A stretch of DNA of 64,000 nucleotides from CAIOYC01 sp965277345 (GCA_965277345.1 CBDICI010000004.1:1612001-1676000), one strand, 5' to 3'. Shown: positions 15,967 through 25,133, numbered from the stretch's first letter. The notes: generated by a model from the sequence alone, not told the origin. Made by a program: numbers and translations.

Positions 15967-17523
15967 ATGAACTCTTTTCCGCCGACTTCTCGCGAGCACG
16001 TGATCGTCATCGGCGCCGGTGTGGGCGGTCTCGCCTGCGCCATCGATCTGGCCGCGGCGGGGTTCCTCGTCACGGTGGTCGAACGTGCGAAGGCGGCGGG
16101 CGGCAAGATGCGCGAGGTAACGGTCGCGGGCGCGCGGGTCGACGCCGGACCCACGGTCTTCACCATGCGCTGGGTGTTCGACGCCTTGTTTGAAGCGGCC
16201 GGAACATCCCTGGATAGCCACCTCAAACTCAAGCCGCTCGAGGTGTTGGCGCGGCACAGTTGGGGCGAGGGGAAAGGGTTGGACCTTTTCGCCGACATCG
16301 ACCGGTCGTCCGACGCCATCGGCGTGTTCGCCGGCGCCGCCGAGGCTAGGGGATTTCGGGCCTTCAGCGCCGAGGCGCGGACCATATTCGAGACCCTGCG
16401 AGGCGCCTTCCTGACCGAACAGCAGACCGGACCCATCGGCCTCAGCCGCAGGATCGGCTTCGCCAACCTCGCCGCCCTCTCTGCGCTTCGGCCGTTCGAC
16501 ACCCTGTGGAAGGCGCTCGGCGATCATTTCCGCGATCCCCGCTTGCGCCAGCTGTTCGGCCGCTACGCCACCTATTGCGGTTCTTCCCCGTTTGCGGCGC
16601 CCGCCACGCTGATGCTGATCGCTCATGTGGAGCAGGAGGGCGTTTGGGCCGTCGAAGGCGGGATGCAAAAGCTTGCGGACGCGCTGGAGGCCCTGGCCTT
16701 GTCGCTGGGCGTGCGGTTTCGCTATGGCGCGCATGTCGAACGCATTGTCGTGGCGGGGGGGCGGACCTCGGGCGTCACGCTGGCCGACGGCGAGCCTCTG
16801 GCGTCCCACGCCGTGGTCGCGAACGCCGGCGCCGCCGCCATCGCCGCGGGGGCCTTCGGCGCGGACGTGGCGCGGCGCTCGCGGCTCAGGCCGAATGCGG
16901 CGCGCTCCCTCTCGGCCGTCACCTGGGCGCTCAATACGCGAACCGGCGGCTTTCCGCTGCACCGCCACAACGTCTTCTTCTCCGACGACTACCGCGCCGA
17001 GTTCGACGACATCTTCACCCACGAGCGCCTCCCCCGCGCCCCGACCGTATATGTCTGCGCACAGGATCGTGGCGATGACGGCGCTGAAATGTCTGGTGCG
17101 GAACGGTTGCTTGTCCTGGTTAATGCGCCCGCGACCGGCGACCGGGCCGCCATGGACCAACGGGAGCTCTCCCTATGCGAAACACGGGTTTTCGATCACC
17201 TGAACCGTTGCGGGCTGACGGTGGAGCGGGGCCGCGAGTGTGGCACGATGACGCCGCCGCACGGGTTCAACAGCCTGTTCCCGGCGACCGGGGGCGCGCT
17301 TTACGGGCAGGCGACCCACGGCTGGGCGGCGGCGTTCCAACGGCCGGGCGCGAGAACCGGGATTCCGGGCCTTTACCTCGCGGGCGGGGGGGCCCATCCG
17401 GGGGCCGGCGTACCGATGGCGGCGTTATCGGGACGGTTGGCGGCGGCCCGGCTGACGAGGGACCGCGCTTCGACGTCGCGGTTCCGAAGGGCGGCTATCG
17501 CTGGTGGTACATCGACGCCCTGA
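15967..17523 (+). CDS. crtD: Hydroxyneurosporene desaturase (3,4-desaturase)
   Basis: 518-residue FAD-dependent desaturase of the CrtI family, introducing the C3,4 double bond after CrtC hydration. The N-terminal dinucleotide fold reads VIGAGVGGLACAIDLAAAGF. The C-terminal family motif is GGGAHPGAGVPMAALSGR, followed by a tail ending AIAGGTSTP. I prefer the ATG at 15967; an in-frame ATG at 15949 touches the operator. Neither has a clear Shine-Dalgarno. The last 80 or more bases overlap crtC in another frame. Confidence 0.92.
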   Translation: MNSFPPTSREHVIVIGAGVGGLACAIDLAAAGFLVTVVERAKAAGGKMREVTVAGARVDAGPTVFTMRWVFDALFEAAGTSLDSHLKLKPLEVLARHSWGEGKGLDLFADIDRSSDAIGVFAGAAEARGFRAFSAEARTIFETLRGAFLTEQQTGPIGLSRRIGFANLAALSALRPFDTLWKALGDHFRDPRLRQLFGRYATYCGSSPFAAPATLMLIAHVEQEGVWAVEGGMQKLADALEALALSLGVRFRYGAHVERIVVAGGRTSGVTLADGEPLASHAVVANAGAAAIAAGAFGADVARRSRLRPNAARSLSAVTWALNTRTGGFPLHRHNVFFSDDYRAEFDDIFTHERLPRAPTVYVCAQDRGDDGAEMSGAERLLVLVNAPATGDRAAMDQRELSLCETRVFDHLNRCGLTVERGRECGTMTPPHGFNSLFPATGGALYGQATHGWAAAFQRPGARTGIPGLYLAGGGAHPGAGVPMAALSGRLAAARLTRDRASTSRFRRAAIAGGTSTP

Positions 17524-18380
17524 GCGAGGACGGCGAGTTCGGCGTCACCATAATCGCCTTCATCGGCAGCGTGTTTTCGCCCTACTATGCGTGGTCCGGC
17601 TGGGCCGATCCCTACGATCACTGCGCGGTCAATGTCGCACTCTACAGGACCAGGGGTCAGCACTGGGCCATGACGGAGCGGCGGCGCCACGCGCTGCATC
17701 AGGAGGCGCAGGGGCTGTCCATCGGGCCCAGCAGTCTGCAATGGGACCGGGGGGCGCTGCGGATCGACTTTCAGGAGGTCGCCGCCCCGATTCCCGCCCC
17801 CCTCCGCGGGACGATCCGCCTGCATCCGACGGCGATGGTCGGCGACACCTTCGCCATCGACGGCGCGGGTCGCCATCTGTGGCGTCCGATCGCGCCCCGC
17901 GCCGAGGTCGAGGTGAAGCTCAGTCATCCCTCCTGCGCTTGGCGGGGTCAGGGCTATTTCGACACCAACAGCGGCGACGAACCGTTGGAGAACGGCTTCA
18001 TCGGCTGGGACTGGTCGCGGGCGCACCTTCCGCGCGATACCCTGCTGTTCTACGACGTCGAACGAAGGGATGGAGACCGGGCGGCCCTGGCCCTGCGGGT
18101 GGGGACCGGCGGCGAGGTCGAGCGGATCGAAGCGCCGCCCGCGCACGCCCAGCGTCTGTCGTTCTGGCGGATGACGCGCAGGGTGCGAGGCGACGCCGGC
18201 GCCCCGCCCATACTGCGCCGGACGCTGGAAGATGCGCCGTTCTACACCCGCTCCGCCTTCAATGGCGCCTATGGGGGCGAACCGGCGCAGATCGTGCACG
18301 AGAGCCTGTCGCTGGATCGCCTGCGCTCACCCCTGGTCCGGGCCATGCTCCCTTTCAGGATGCCGCGGCGGATCTGGTAG
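17238..18380 (+). CDS. crtC: Carotenoid 1,2-hydratase (start uncertain)
   Basis: Adds water across the C1,2 double bond of acyclic carotenoids. The family region begins at PKGGYRWWYIDALSEDGEFG (about 17490) and continues with FIGSVFSPYYAWSGW, LSHPSCAWRGQGYFDTN and ENGFIGWDWSRA to the stop at 18380. The start is a problem. Between the GTG at 17238 and the conserved region there is no in-frame ATG, GTG or TTG, and that stretch overlaps crtD. I give 17238 as the nearest standard start, but the first 80 or so residues look like out-of-frame crtD. An ATC at 17427 or a frameshift from crtD are alternatives. Confidence 0.85.
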   Translation: MWHDDAAARVQQPVPGDRGRALRAGDPRLGGGVPTAGRENRDSGPLPRGRGGPSGGRRTDGGVIGTVGGGPADEGPRFDVAVPKGGYRWWYIDALSEDGEFGVTIIAFIGSVFSPYYAWSGWADPYDHCAVNVALYRTRGQHWAMTERRRHALHQEAQGLSIGPSSLQWDRGALRIDFQEVAAPIPAPLRGTIRLHPTAMVGDTFAIDGAGRHLWRPIAPRAEVEVKLSHPSCAWRGQGYFDTNSGDEPLENGFIGWDWSRAHLPRDTLLFYDVERRDGDRAALALRVGTGGEVERIEAPPAHAQRLSFWRMTRRVRGDAGAPPILRRTLEDAPFYTRSAFNGAYGGEPAQIVHESLSLDRLRSPLVRAMLPFRMPRRIW

Positions 18381-18548
18381 TTCGGGCTGGGTCGGGGCGG
18401 GCTTGTTTCGGGTAGGGGAAAAGGCGCTGGGCTCGTCCGCCTTCGGCGGTTTGCCGGGCCTGATCTTCCAGAACTCCCACGCCGCCCAGCCCACCGCCGC
18501 GCCGTCGAAGATGACCAATTCGGCTATGAAAAGCGTGTTTGTGCCCAT
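18327..18548 (-). CDS. 73-residue membrane-anchored protein downstream of crtB
   Basis: Small protein with one N-terminal hydrophobic helix (NTLFIAELVIFDGAAVGWAA, about 3-22), then EFWKIRPGK and a Pro/charged cytosolic-looking tail. AGGGGCGACC upstream of the ATG is a plausible ribosome site. It is the third gene of crtI-crtB-orf, 37 bp after crtB, and its last 54 bp overlap the end of crtC on the other strand. I recall similar small orfs beside crtB in other PGCs but know no function. Confidence 0.6.
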   Translation of the reverse strand: MGTNTLFIAELVIFDGAAVGWAAWEFWKIRPGKPPKADEPSAFSPTRNKPAPTQPELPDPPRHPEREHGPDQG

Positions 18549-18585
18549 GGTCGCCCCTACTCTGACGGTGCGCCGCCCGCCCCGG

Positions 18586-19677
18586 CTACAGGCTGGAGAG
18601 CGGGCCGGCAGATGAGGGAAGCCGGCGTGGCGCGCGACGGCGACCTTCCAGATTGGCGAAGAGCTCGATCAGCCACAGCAGATCGTCCGGCGCGCCGCGC
18701 CTCCGGCGAGGGAGGGTCGCGCTCAGTCGGCCCGTCTCGGCGACGACCGCGTCCACGAGGAACCGGGTCTCGGGCAATGGGGCTCCGGCTGGGCTGACCG
18801 GTTTGCGCCGCGCGGCGGCGTGCATGGCCTGCGTCACCAGCCAGGCCTTGCGACTCAGCGGAACCGAGGTGCGTCGCGATACTGAGTCGAGTCCTCGGGC
18901 GGTCAACCGCACGCCGATCTCGGCATAAAGGCTCCGCGCCGCGAAGATCGCCGGGCGGAAGGCTGGGTTCAGATTGGCGATCCCGGTGTCGGCGCGCCGG
19001 TACAACGTATCTGCGTGCTCAAGCAGGCGCGCCACCACCGCGCCGATTTCAGGGCGATACACCGGCGTCGCCAGCCAGGCGTCTGGATCAACCCCCGCCT
19101 CGCGCAGCCACGCGCGCGGGAGATACAGCCTGCCGAGTTGTGCATCTTCGCCCACGTCGCGGGCGATGTTGGTCAGTTGCATGGCGACGCCGAGATCGCA
19201 GGCGCGAGCGACCAGATCGGGCGAACGTGCACCCATCAGGGCCGCCATCATGGCCCCCACCGACCCTGCGACCCGTGCCGCATAGTCCTGGACGTCCGAA
19301 AGGGTTTCGTAGGTGCGCCCCGAAACATCCCACTCCAGCCCTTCCAGCAGCGAGTCCAGGAGGACGCGCGGGATGGCGAACCTCAAGACCGCATCCGCCA
19401 TGGCGCGGTCCACCGCCTCGGGCGCCGGCGCATCGGCATAGATGCAGTCGAGCCTGACCCGCAGCCGCGCCACGGCGTCGGACTGCCCGCCCTCCACATC
19501 CACCGCATCGTCAGAAAGCCGGCAGAAGCCGTAAAAGGCGTAGGCGGCCTCCCGCACGGTTTCCGGCAGCAACAGGGACGCCAGGAAAAACGACCGCGAA
19601 CCCGTGCGAATCATTTCGCGGCAGGCGGCGCTGTCCGCCGGCTGCGCCCAGGGGCGTCTATCGGACCGGCAGGGCAT
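18586..19677 (-). CDS. crtB: Phytoene synthase
   Basis: 363-residue squalene/phytoene synthase joining two GGPP into phytoene. Motifs are RTGSRSFFLASLLLP (about 21), a first Asp-rich SDDAVDVEGG (about 54), YAARVAGSVGAMMA (about 142), and the second Asp-rich region LTNIARDVGEDAQLGRLYLP (about 177). I set the start at 19677 (MPCRSDRRPW). It overlaps the 3' end of crtI by 20 bp, implying coupled translation. Upstream residues in the longer open frame are crtI in another frame. Confidence 0.95.
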   Translation of the reverse strand: MPCRSDRRPWAQPADSAACREMIRTGSRSFFLASLLLPETVREAAYAFYGFCRLSDDAVDVEGGQSDAVARLRVRLDCIYADAPAPEAVDRAMADAVLRFAIPRVLLDSLLEGLEWDVSGRTYETLSDVQDYAARVAGSVGAMMAALMGARSPDLVARACDLGVAMQLTNIARDVGEDAQLGRLYLPRAWLREAGVDPDAWLATPVYRPEIGAVVARLLEHADTLYRRADTGIANLNPAFRPAIFAARSLYAEIGVRLTARGLDSVSRRTSVPLSRKAWLVTQAMHAAARRKPVSPAGAPLPETRFLVDAVVAETGRLSATLPRRRRGAPDDLLWLIELFANLEGRRRAPRRLPSSAGPLSSL

Positions 19678-21190
19678 CTGGGACCAGGGCGTCGAGAATG
19701 CGCGCGGAGGAGAGGACACCCGGAAGGCCGGCGCCGGGCTGGGTTCCCGCGCCGACAAGGTAGAGGCCTTTGACATCTTCGCTCCGATTGTTGGGCCGAA
19801 ACCAGGCGCTTTGTAGAAGGGTCGGGGCGAGACTGAACGCCGCGCCCTTGATCGAGCGATAGCGGTCCTGGAAATCCAGCGGCGTGGTGACGCGGGAAGT
19901 GGCGATCTCGACCTGAAGGCCGGGAAGCAGGGTGTCGGACAACCGGCGCTCCACGGCCTGGCGATAGGGTTCCGCCTGGGTCGTCCAGTCGATATCGGCG
20001 TCCAGATGCGGCACGGGCGACAACACATAGAAGGCGTCGCAGCCGGCGGGCGCCAGGGACGGATCGGTAGCGGTGGGGCGGTGCAGGTAGAGGCTCATGT
20101 CCTCCGCCAGCGACCGGCCGCGGAAGATATCGGCGATCAGACTCTTGTAGCGCGGCCCGAGCAGTATGGTGTGGTGCTCCACGTCGGGATAACGCCGGCG
20201 CGTGCCGAAGTACCAGACGAACAGGCTCATGGAGTAGTCGGCGGCGTCCAGCTTGCGATCCGTCCAGCGCCGCCGTACCGCCGCCGGCAGAAGGTCGCGA
20301 TAGGTGCTGGCGGCGTCGGCGTTGGAGATTACGATGTCGGCGGCCATGGTCTCTCCCGAGACCAGCCGAACGCCGCGGGCGGCGCCGTCGCGCACCACGA
20401 TCTGGTCCACCTCGGCGTGGTAGCGGATCGTCCCGTTCTGCCGCCGGATCAGCCCCACCAGCCCGTTCACCAGGGCGCCGGTGCCCCCCATGGCGAAATG
20501 CACGCCCCACCGCCGCTCCAGATGCGCGATCAGGCAGTAGACGGCGGTGGTGTCGAACGGATTTCCACCGACGAACAGCGGGTGAAAGCTGAGGGCGATG
20601 CGGACCTTGGGGTTCTTCACGTAGCGTGAGACCAGGCCGAAGACGGTGAGGTGGCCGCCTAGCTTCAGCAGGGCCGGCGCCTGGCGCGCGAGATCGCCGA
20701 CGGACATGAAGGGAACGTGGCCCAGCTCCTCGAACCCCAGGCGGCAGATTTCCCGGCTGCGGGCCATGAACCGGCGATATCCCGCCACGTCCCCGGGGGA
20801 GACGCGGGCGATTTCCGTCTCCATGGCGGCGGCATCGGCATGACAGGTGAGGGTCTCGCCGTCATCGAAGACCAGGCGATAGAAGGGATCGACCGCGCGC
20901 AGGTCCACGTCGTCGACCATGTCGCGGCCGCACAGGCGCCAGAGGTCCTCGAACAGGAAGGGCGCGGTGACGATGGTCGGGCCGGCGTCGAAGGTGAAGC
21001 CGTCCTGGCGATGCACCGAAGCCCGCCCGCCCGGCGCGTCCAGCCGCTCCAGAACCGTGACCCGGTAACCGCGCGCTCCGAGCCGGATCGCCGCCGCCAG
21101 ACCGCCGAAGCCGCTACCGACGACCACCGCGTGCGGTCGCCTGTCAGGGGGGGTGGTGTCAACCTTCGGCCGCTCATCGAGTGTCAACAT
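19658..21190 (-). CDS. crtI: Phytoene desaturase
   Basis: 510-residue FAD-dependent desaturase. The dinucleotide fold is VVGSGFGGLAAAIRLGARGY (about 24-43), then GGRASVHRQDGFTFDAGPTI, and the C-terminal CrtI signature is GAGTQPGAGLPGVLSSARI. Whether it makes three or four desaturations cannot be read from sequence; the absence of crtA leans to a lycopene/spirilloxanthin route. The start codon (21188-21190) lies inside a perfect TGT-N12-ACA palindrome, and no Shine-Dalgarno is visible. It heads crtI-crtB-orf73. Confidence 0.96.
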   Translation of the reverse strand: MLTLDERPKVDTTPPDRRPHAVVVGSGFGGLAAAIRLGARGYRVTVLERLDAPGGRASVHRQDGFTFDAGPTIVTAPFLFEDLWRLCGRDMVDDVDLRAVDPFYRLVFDDGETLTCHADAAAMETEIARVSPGDVAGYRRFMARSREICRLGFEELGHVPFMSVGDLARQAPALLKLGGHLTVFGLVSRYVKNPKVRIALSFHPLFVGGNPFDTTAVYCLIAHLERRWGVHFAMGGTGALVNGLVGLIRRQNGTIRYHAEVDQIVVRDGAARGVRLVSGETMAADIVISNADAASTYRDLLPAAVRRRWTDRKLDAADYSMSLFVWYFGTRRRYPDVEHHTILLGPRYKSLIADIFRGRSLAEDMSLYLHRPTATDPSLAPAGCDAFYVLSPVPHLDADIDWTTQAEPYRQAVERRLSDTLLPGLQVEIATSRVTTPLDFQDRYRSIKGAAFSLAPTLLQSAWFRPNNRSEDVKGLYLVGAGTQPGAGLPGVLSSARILDALVPDALPVR

Positions 21191-21199
21191 AAGCTGACA
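21182..21199 (-). promoter_or_regulatory. PpsR/CrtJ-type operator overlapping the crtI start codon
   Basis: TGTCAACATAAGCTGACA is an exact TGT-N12-ACA palindrome. It spans the crtI initiation codon (cat at 21188-21190 on the plus strand). An operator in this position would block a promoter very close to the start, compatible with a short or leaderless crtI message. Confidence 0.78.
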
Positions 21200-21246
21200 C
21201 TAAGACTGCTTTGGGGGCTAGGCAAGCGACGGTGCGCGCCGCTCTA

Positions 21247-22137
21247 TCAATCCGCGCCGGGGTCGGCGCCCGCCGCGTCGAGCACGATGGCGGCGACGCG
21301 CTCCGGTGATTCCTCGTGCGCCAGATGCCCCAGGCCCGGCAGCCGGATGAAGCGGCTGTGGGGGATCATGGCATGGACCTCCTCCGCGACCCGTGGCGGT
21401 ACGGCCAGATCGTGGTCACCGGCCACCAGGGTGAGCGGCCGGGAAAACGCCGGCAGATCGGCCTGCAGGCCGTGCAGGTCCCACCGGGCCATCATGCCGA
21501 GCGCGCCGGCGATATGGCCGGGCGTCCTCATCAGCGCCTCGTAGCACCGCAGCCCGGTCCGATCGATCGATGACCCCGTGCTCTCGATGAGGCGGGCGAC
21601 CGCGCCCGGGCGCGTGGCGCGCCAGAGAAACACCTGCTGGGCCACAGGATTCAGGAACATGGCCTTCGCCATGGCGGGATAGAGCCGCCCGGCCGCGCCG
21701 GGAAACGGCTGCAAGGCGCCGTTCAGGCTGACGACGCCGCCGACGAAACGGCCGTCCATCGCCATACGCACGGCGATGGCGGCGCCAGCCGAATGCCCGA
21801 CGGCGACGGCGGGCTCGATGTCCAGCTTGGCCAGAAGCGCGCCGACGCCGCGCGCCATGCCGCGCAGAGAGAGGCCGTCGCCGCCCGGCGTCTCGGTGAA
21901 GCCGTGGCCCGGCAGGTCCGGCGCTATGACGGTGAAGTCCCTGGCGAGGCGGGGCGCAATATCCCGCCATGAGTGGGTCGCCGCCCCCGTGCCGTGGACC
22001 AACAGGATCGGAGGCCCCGCGCCCATGACCTGCACATGCCAGCGAAATCCGTCCGCGACGACGAACCGGCTGGCGCCGCGATGGGGCCAGTCCTGTCCCT
22101 CCCTGTTCCAGTCCGGATAGGCGCTCGGCGTGAACAT
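21247..22137 (-). CDS. bchO: Alpha/beta hydrolase BchO
   Basis: 296-residue alpha/beta-hydrolase, long known as the third gene of bchIDO operons; its precise job with magnesium chelatase is unclear. It has the oxyanion/HG motif LLVHGTGAATHSW, a nucleophile elbow VGHSAGAA (Ser), a late acid in VAGDHDLAVPP, and the catalytic His in GLGHLAHEE. The start at 22137 (MFTPSAYPDW) follows the bchD stop by 11 bp. The longer open frame upstream is bchD out of frame. Confidence 0.92.
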   Translation of the reverse strand: MFTPSAYPDWNREGQDWPHRGASRFVVADGFRWHVQVMGAGPPILLVHGTGAATHSWRDIAPRLARDFTVIAPDLPGHGFTETPGGDGLSLRGMARGVGALLAKLDIEPAVAVGHSAGAAIAVRMAMDGRFVGGVVSLNGALQPFPGAAGRLYPAMAKAMFLNPVAQQVFLWRATRPGAVARLIESTGSSIDRTGLRCYEALMRTPGHIAGALGMMARWDLHGLQADLPAFSRPLTLVAGDHDLAVPPRVAEEVHAMIPHSRFIRLPGLGHLAHEESPERVAAIVLDAAGADPGAD

Positions 22138-22148
22138 CGGCCGGGGCT

Positions 22149-23939
22149 TCAGCGACGCGCCGTGCGCAGGCCGGCCACGAGGTCGGACACGGCCTCCGCC
22201 TCCACGTAGGGCAAGGGCGCGTAGACCGCGCCCATGGCGCCGGCGAATCGATCGCCGTCCGGCTGTGCGCGGGGCGAAGTGTCGATGAACACCGCCCCCA
22301 CCCCGGCCTCCCGCACGCCGCGCGCCGCGGCCATGGCGTCGCTTTCCGCCGCCGCACGGCCCGGCAGGCCGCTCCGACCGATGTTGGCGCGTCCGTCCGT
22401 GAGGATAACGATCAGCGGCGTGCGGTCCCTGGCCTTTTCCGCCTGCGCCAGCTGCAAGGCCGCCTCCAGTCCTGCCGCCAGAGGGGTGCCGCCGCCGCCC
22501 GGCAGGTCGGCAAGGCTGCGCTTGGCCCGGGTGAGGGAGCGCGTGGGCTCCAGCAGCAGCTCCGCCCCCGTATTTCGAAAGGCGACCAGGGCGACCCTGG
22601 CGCGCGAGACATAGGCCTTGGCCAGCAGCAGCTCCACCGCGCCCTTCGCTTCCGCCAGCCGCTGGAAGGCGGCCGACCCCGACGCATCGACCACGAAGAT
22701 CGTCGTCGCCTCCTGGCGCTGCACGAACCTGCGGATGCGGAAATCCTCCTGGCGAACCTGGACGCGCACAGCCCCCGGCCCGGAGGATCGCAGCCTTTGC
22801 CAAGGCGTCGCCGCGCGAAGCGTTTCGGGCAGGTTCAGCCGGTCGCCGCCCCGAAGCGCCCCATGGCGCGACCCGACCGGCCGCCCTCGCCCGGCCGACT
22901 TGACGGACGCACCCGCGCCCTGGCGCCCGGCCGACCGTGCTGGCCGACGGCCATCGCGCCCGACCCGATCGAGCAGGCCTTCGGGGAGAGCCGCCTGGAT
23001 GGCCGCGATGGTCATTTCGGCATCCAGGGTCGCCTCCTCGCGGCTGGCTTCAGGCTCGGGACCGTCGCGCGCGCCGGCCAAATCCGAGGGCGGCTCCGGA
23101 GGCCGCGCGGCGGGGTCCTCGGCCTGTTCCGGGGACGCTTCGGCCGGGACGATCAATGCTTGAGGGGCCAGCACCAGGCGCGCGGCGACGGCCGCGTCCT
23201 CCGCGGAAAGCGCCATCCGTCCCGCCAACGCCGCATGGGCTCGCGCCGCACGGAGGGCCAGGAGCGCGGGACGGCTGGAGGCCAGGCCGAAGCGTTCAGC
23301 CGTCGCGCACAGCGCCTGGATGATGGCGTCCGCCGCGGGCGCGATCGCCGGAAGCCTGCCTCGGGCATCGACTATGGAAGCCCGGTCGAAGAGGTCGGCG
23401 CCGCCCCCCCGGTTGGGACAGCCGACATCGTTGAGGTCGATGCGAAACGCCAGGCGGTCGAGCAGGGCGTCCGGCGGACGTTCGTCGGGTTCCAGCCCCT
23501 CGTCGAGGGCGACAAGGCCGAGGCGGGCGGGAAGGCGGCTCGCCAGCCCGTCCCGCTCGATGACCACCTCGCCGTTGTCGAGCACCGCGGCCAGCCTCGC
23601 GCCGGCCGCGTCCTCCATGCGTTCCGCCATGCTGAGAATCGCCACGCCGCCGTCGCACGCGGCCAGCACCCCGCGCTCGACGATGGGCCGGCCCGCGGCG
23701 AGACTGGCGGTGAGGTCCAGGCCGCCCAGCAGGCGATCGTCCTCGATGCGAACCGGCACGCGGCGGACGGGCGCATCCGTCGGCAGGAGCGCCTGCATCG
23801 CCGCCATCCAGCGATCCCGCGCCGGGCCGGGCCCGCCTCTCAGCACGATCCCGCCGAGCCCCCCTGGATCGACGGCGAACAGGGCGGCGGCGAGCATCGC
23901 GTCGGACCAGACCGAACAGGCGGGGTCCGCGCGGGTCAT
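22149..23939 (-). CDS. bchD: Magnesium chelatase subunit D
   Basis: 596-residue AAA+ platform subunit of Mg-chelatase. The N-terminal half is a degenerate ATPase domain resembling BchI (GGIVLRGGPGPARDRW in place of a clean Walker A). A Pro/acidic linker lies near 300-330. The C-terminal half is an integrin-like von Willebrand A domain with the metal-site sequence IFVVDASGSAAF and later VILTDGRANIG. It starts inside the bchI stop codon (ATGA overlap) and precedes bchO. Confidence 0.95.
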   Translation of the reverse strand: MTRADPACSVWSDAMLAAALFAVDPGGLGGIVLRGGPGPARDRWMAAMQALLPTDAPVRRVPVRIEDDRLLGGLDLTASLAAGRPIVERGVLAACDGGVAILSMAERMEDAAGARLAAVLDNGEVVIERDGLASRLPARLGLVALDEGLEPDERPPDALLDRLAFRIDLNDVGCPNRGGGADLFDRASIVDARGRLPAIAPAADAIIQALCATAERFGLASSRPALLALRAARAHAALAGRMALSAEDAAVAARLVLAPQALIVPAEASPEQAEDPAARPPEPPSDLAGARDGPEPEASREEATLDAEMTIAAIQAALPEGLLDRVGRDGRRPARSAGRQGAGASVKSAGRGRPVGSRHGALRGGDRLNLPETLRAATPWQRLRSSGPGAVRVQVRQEDFRIRRFVQRQEATTIFVVDASGSAAFQRLAEAKGAVELLLAKAYVSRARVALVAFRNTGAELLLEPTRSLTRAKRSLADLPGGGGTPLAAGLEAALQLAQAEKARDRTPLIVILTDGRANIGRSGLPGRAAAESDAMAAARGVREAGVGAVFIDTSPRAQPDGDRFAGAMGAVYAPLPYVEAEAVSDLVAGLRTARR

Positions 23940-24961
23940 GCGCCGAAGAGTTCGGTCATGGCCCGCTCGATCCGTACCGTGGAGCCGGCATCGTCGAGAG
24001 GATTGCGCCTGAGGCGGTGACGCAGGGCCATGGGGGCGACGTCCCGCAGATGGCGTTCGGACACCGCCGTGGCCCCGTCCAGCGCCGCCAGGGCCCTGGC
24101 GGCCTTCAGGAGGGTCAGTTCGCCGCGCAGGCCATCCGATCCGATCGCCATGCAAAGCCGCGACCCCGCCTCCAGCACGCTCTCGGGCGCCTTGATCCTG
24201 GCGAGGCGGGCGCGCGCCTTGGCGATCTGTGCGCCTAGCGCAGCGTCGGTCGCCGCCCATTTTTCGGTGAAGGCTTCGGGGTCGCGGTCGAAAGCGTCCC
24301 GCCGGCGCACCACCTCGACACGGTCGGTCAGATCGGCGGGCGTCTTCACATCGACGGACAGGCCGAAGCGATCGAGCAGTTGCGGGCGAAGCTCTCCTTC
24401 TTCGGGGTTGCCGCTGCCGATCAGGACGAAGCGCGCCGGGTGGCGCACACTCAGTCCCTCACGCTCCACCACGTTTTCCCCGGACGCCGCCACATCCAGC
24501 AGCAAATCCACGAGGTGATCCTCAAGCAGGTTGACTTCATCGATGTAGAGAAACCCCCGGTGGGCTCGCGCCAGGAGCCCAGGTTCGAACCGCTTCTCGC
24601 CTCTGGTCAGGGCGCGCTCGAGATCGAGGGCGCCGACAACACGATCCTCCGTCGCGCCGAGCGGCAAATCCACCACCGGCGTGCCGACCAATTCGGTCCT
24701 GGATCTTGGACCGCCCGCCGCCTCGCCGTGGATCGGGCAACTCCCGGCATCGGCCTTGGGATCGCAGTGGTAGGGGCAGTCAGCCGTCGCCTTGATCGGC
24801 GGAAGCAGCGCGGCGAGCGCCCTGACGGCGGTGGACTTGCCCGTGCCGCGATCGCCGAACACCATGACGCCGCCCACCCGCTGGTCAACGGCGGCGATGA
24901 GCAAGGCCCGCTTCATCTCGTCCTGGCGGACGATCGCCGAAAACGGATATGCCCTTCGCAT
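23936..24961 (-). CDS. bchI: Magnesium chelatase ATPase subunit I
   Basis: 341-residue AAA+ ATPase driving Mg insertion into protoporphyrin IX with BchD and BchH. Walker A is GDRGTGKST (about 33-41), Walker B is GFLYIDEVNLLEDH, and the sensor/arginine region is LIGSGNPEEGELRPQLLDRFG. The start at 24961 (MRRAYPFSAIV) has GGGAG upstream. It is the first gene of bchI-bchD-bchO. The divergent region to DUF3422 contains only a mis-spaced PpsR-like palindrome. Confidence 0.97.
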   Translation of the reverse strand: MRRAYPFSAIVRQDEMKRALLIAAVDQRVGGVMVFGDRGTGKSTAVRALAALLPPIKATADCPYHCDPKADAGSCPIHGEAAGGPRSRTELVGTPVVDLPLGATEDRVVGALDLERALTRGEKRFEPGLLARAHRGFLYIDEVNLLEDHLVDLLLDVAASGENVVEREGLSVRHPARFVLIGSGNPEEGELRPQLLDRFGLSVDVKTPADLTDRVEVVRRRDAFDRDPEAFTEKWAATDAALGAQIAKARARLARIKAPESVLEAGSRLCMAIGSDGLRGELTLLKAARALAALDGATAVSERHLRDVAPMALRHRLRRNPLDDAGSTVRIERAMTELFGA

Positions 24962-25133
24962 TCTAGAACTCGATCTCCCGAAGCGCCCCTGGCTTCGGAC
25001 AAACCGTAAAGCAACGCCGTTGCGGGAGCCACCCTTCCCCTGAACGGATAAATGGTGTGGTCTGACGCGTCGCGTGCATGTCAAACCCCTCCATTGACGC
25101 CACGCCGCCGAACATCGATGGATCGACCGCAGA

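Noticed and set aside
25079..25099. A TGTCAA-N9-TTGACG palindrome upstream of DUF3422 and bchI
   Set aside because: The spacing is 21 bp overall instead of 18, so it does not fit the TGT-N12-ACA operator, though it could be a degenerate site.
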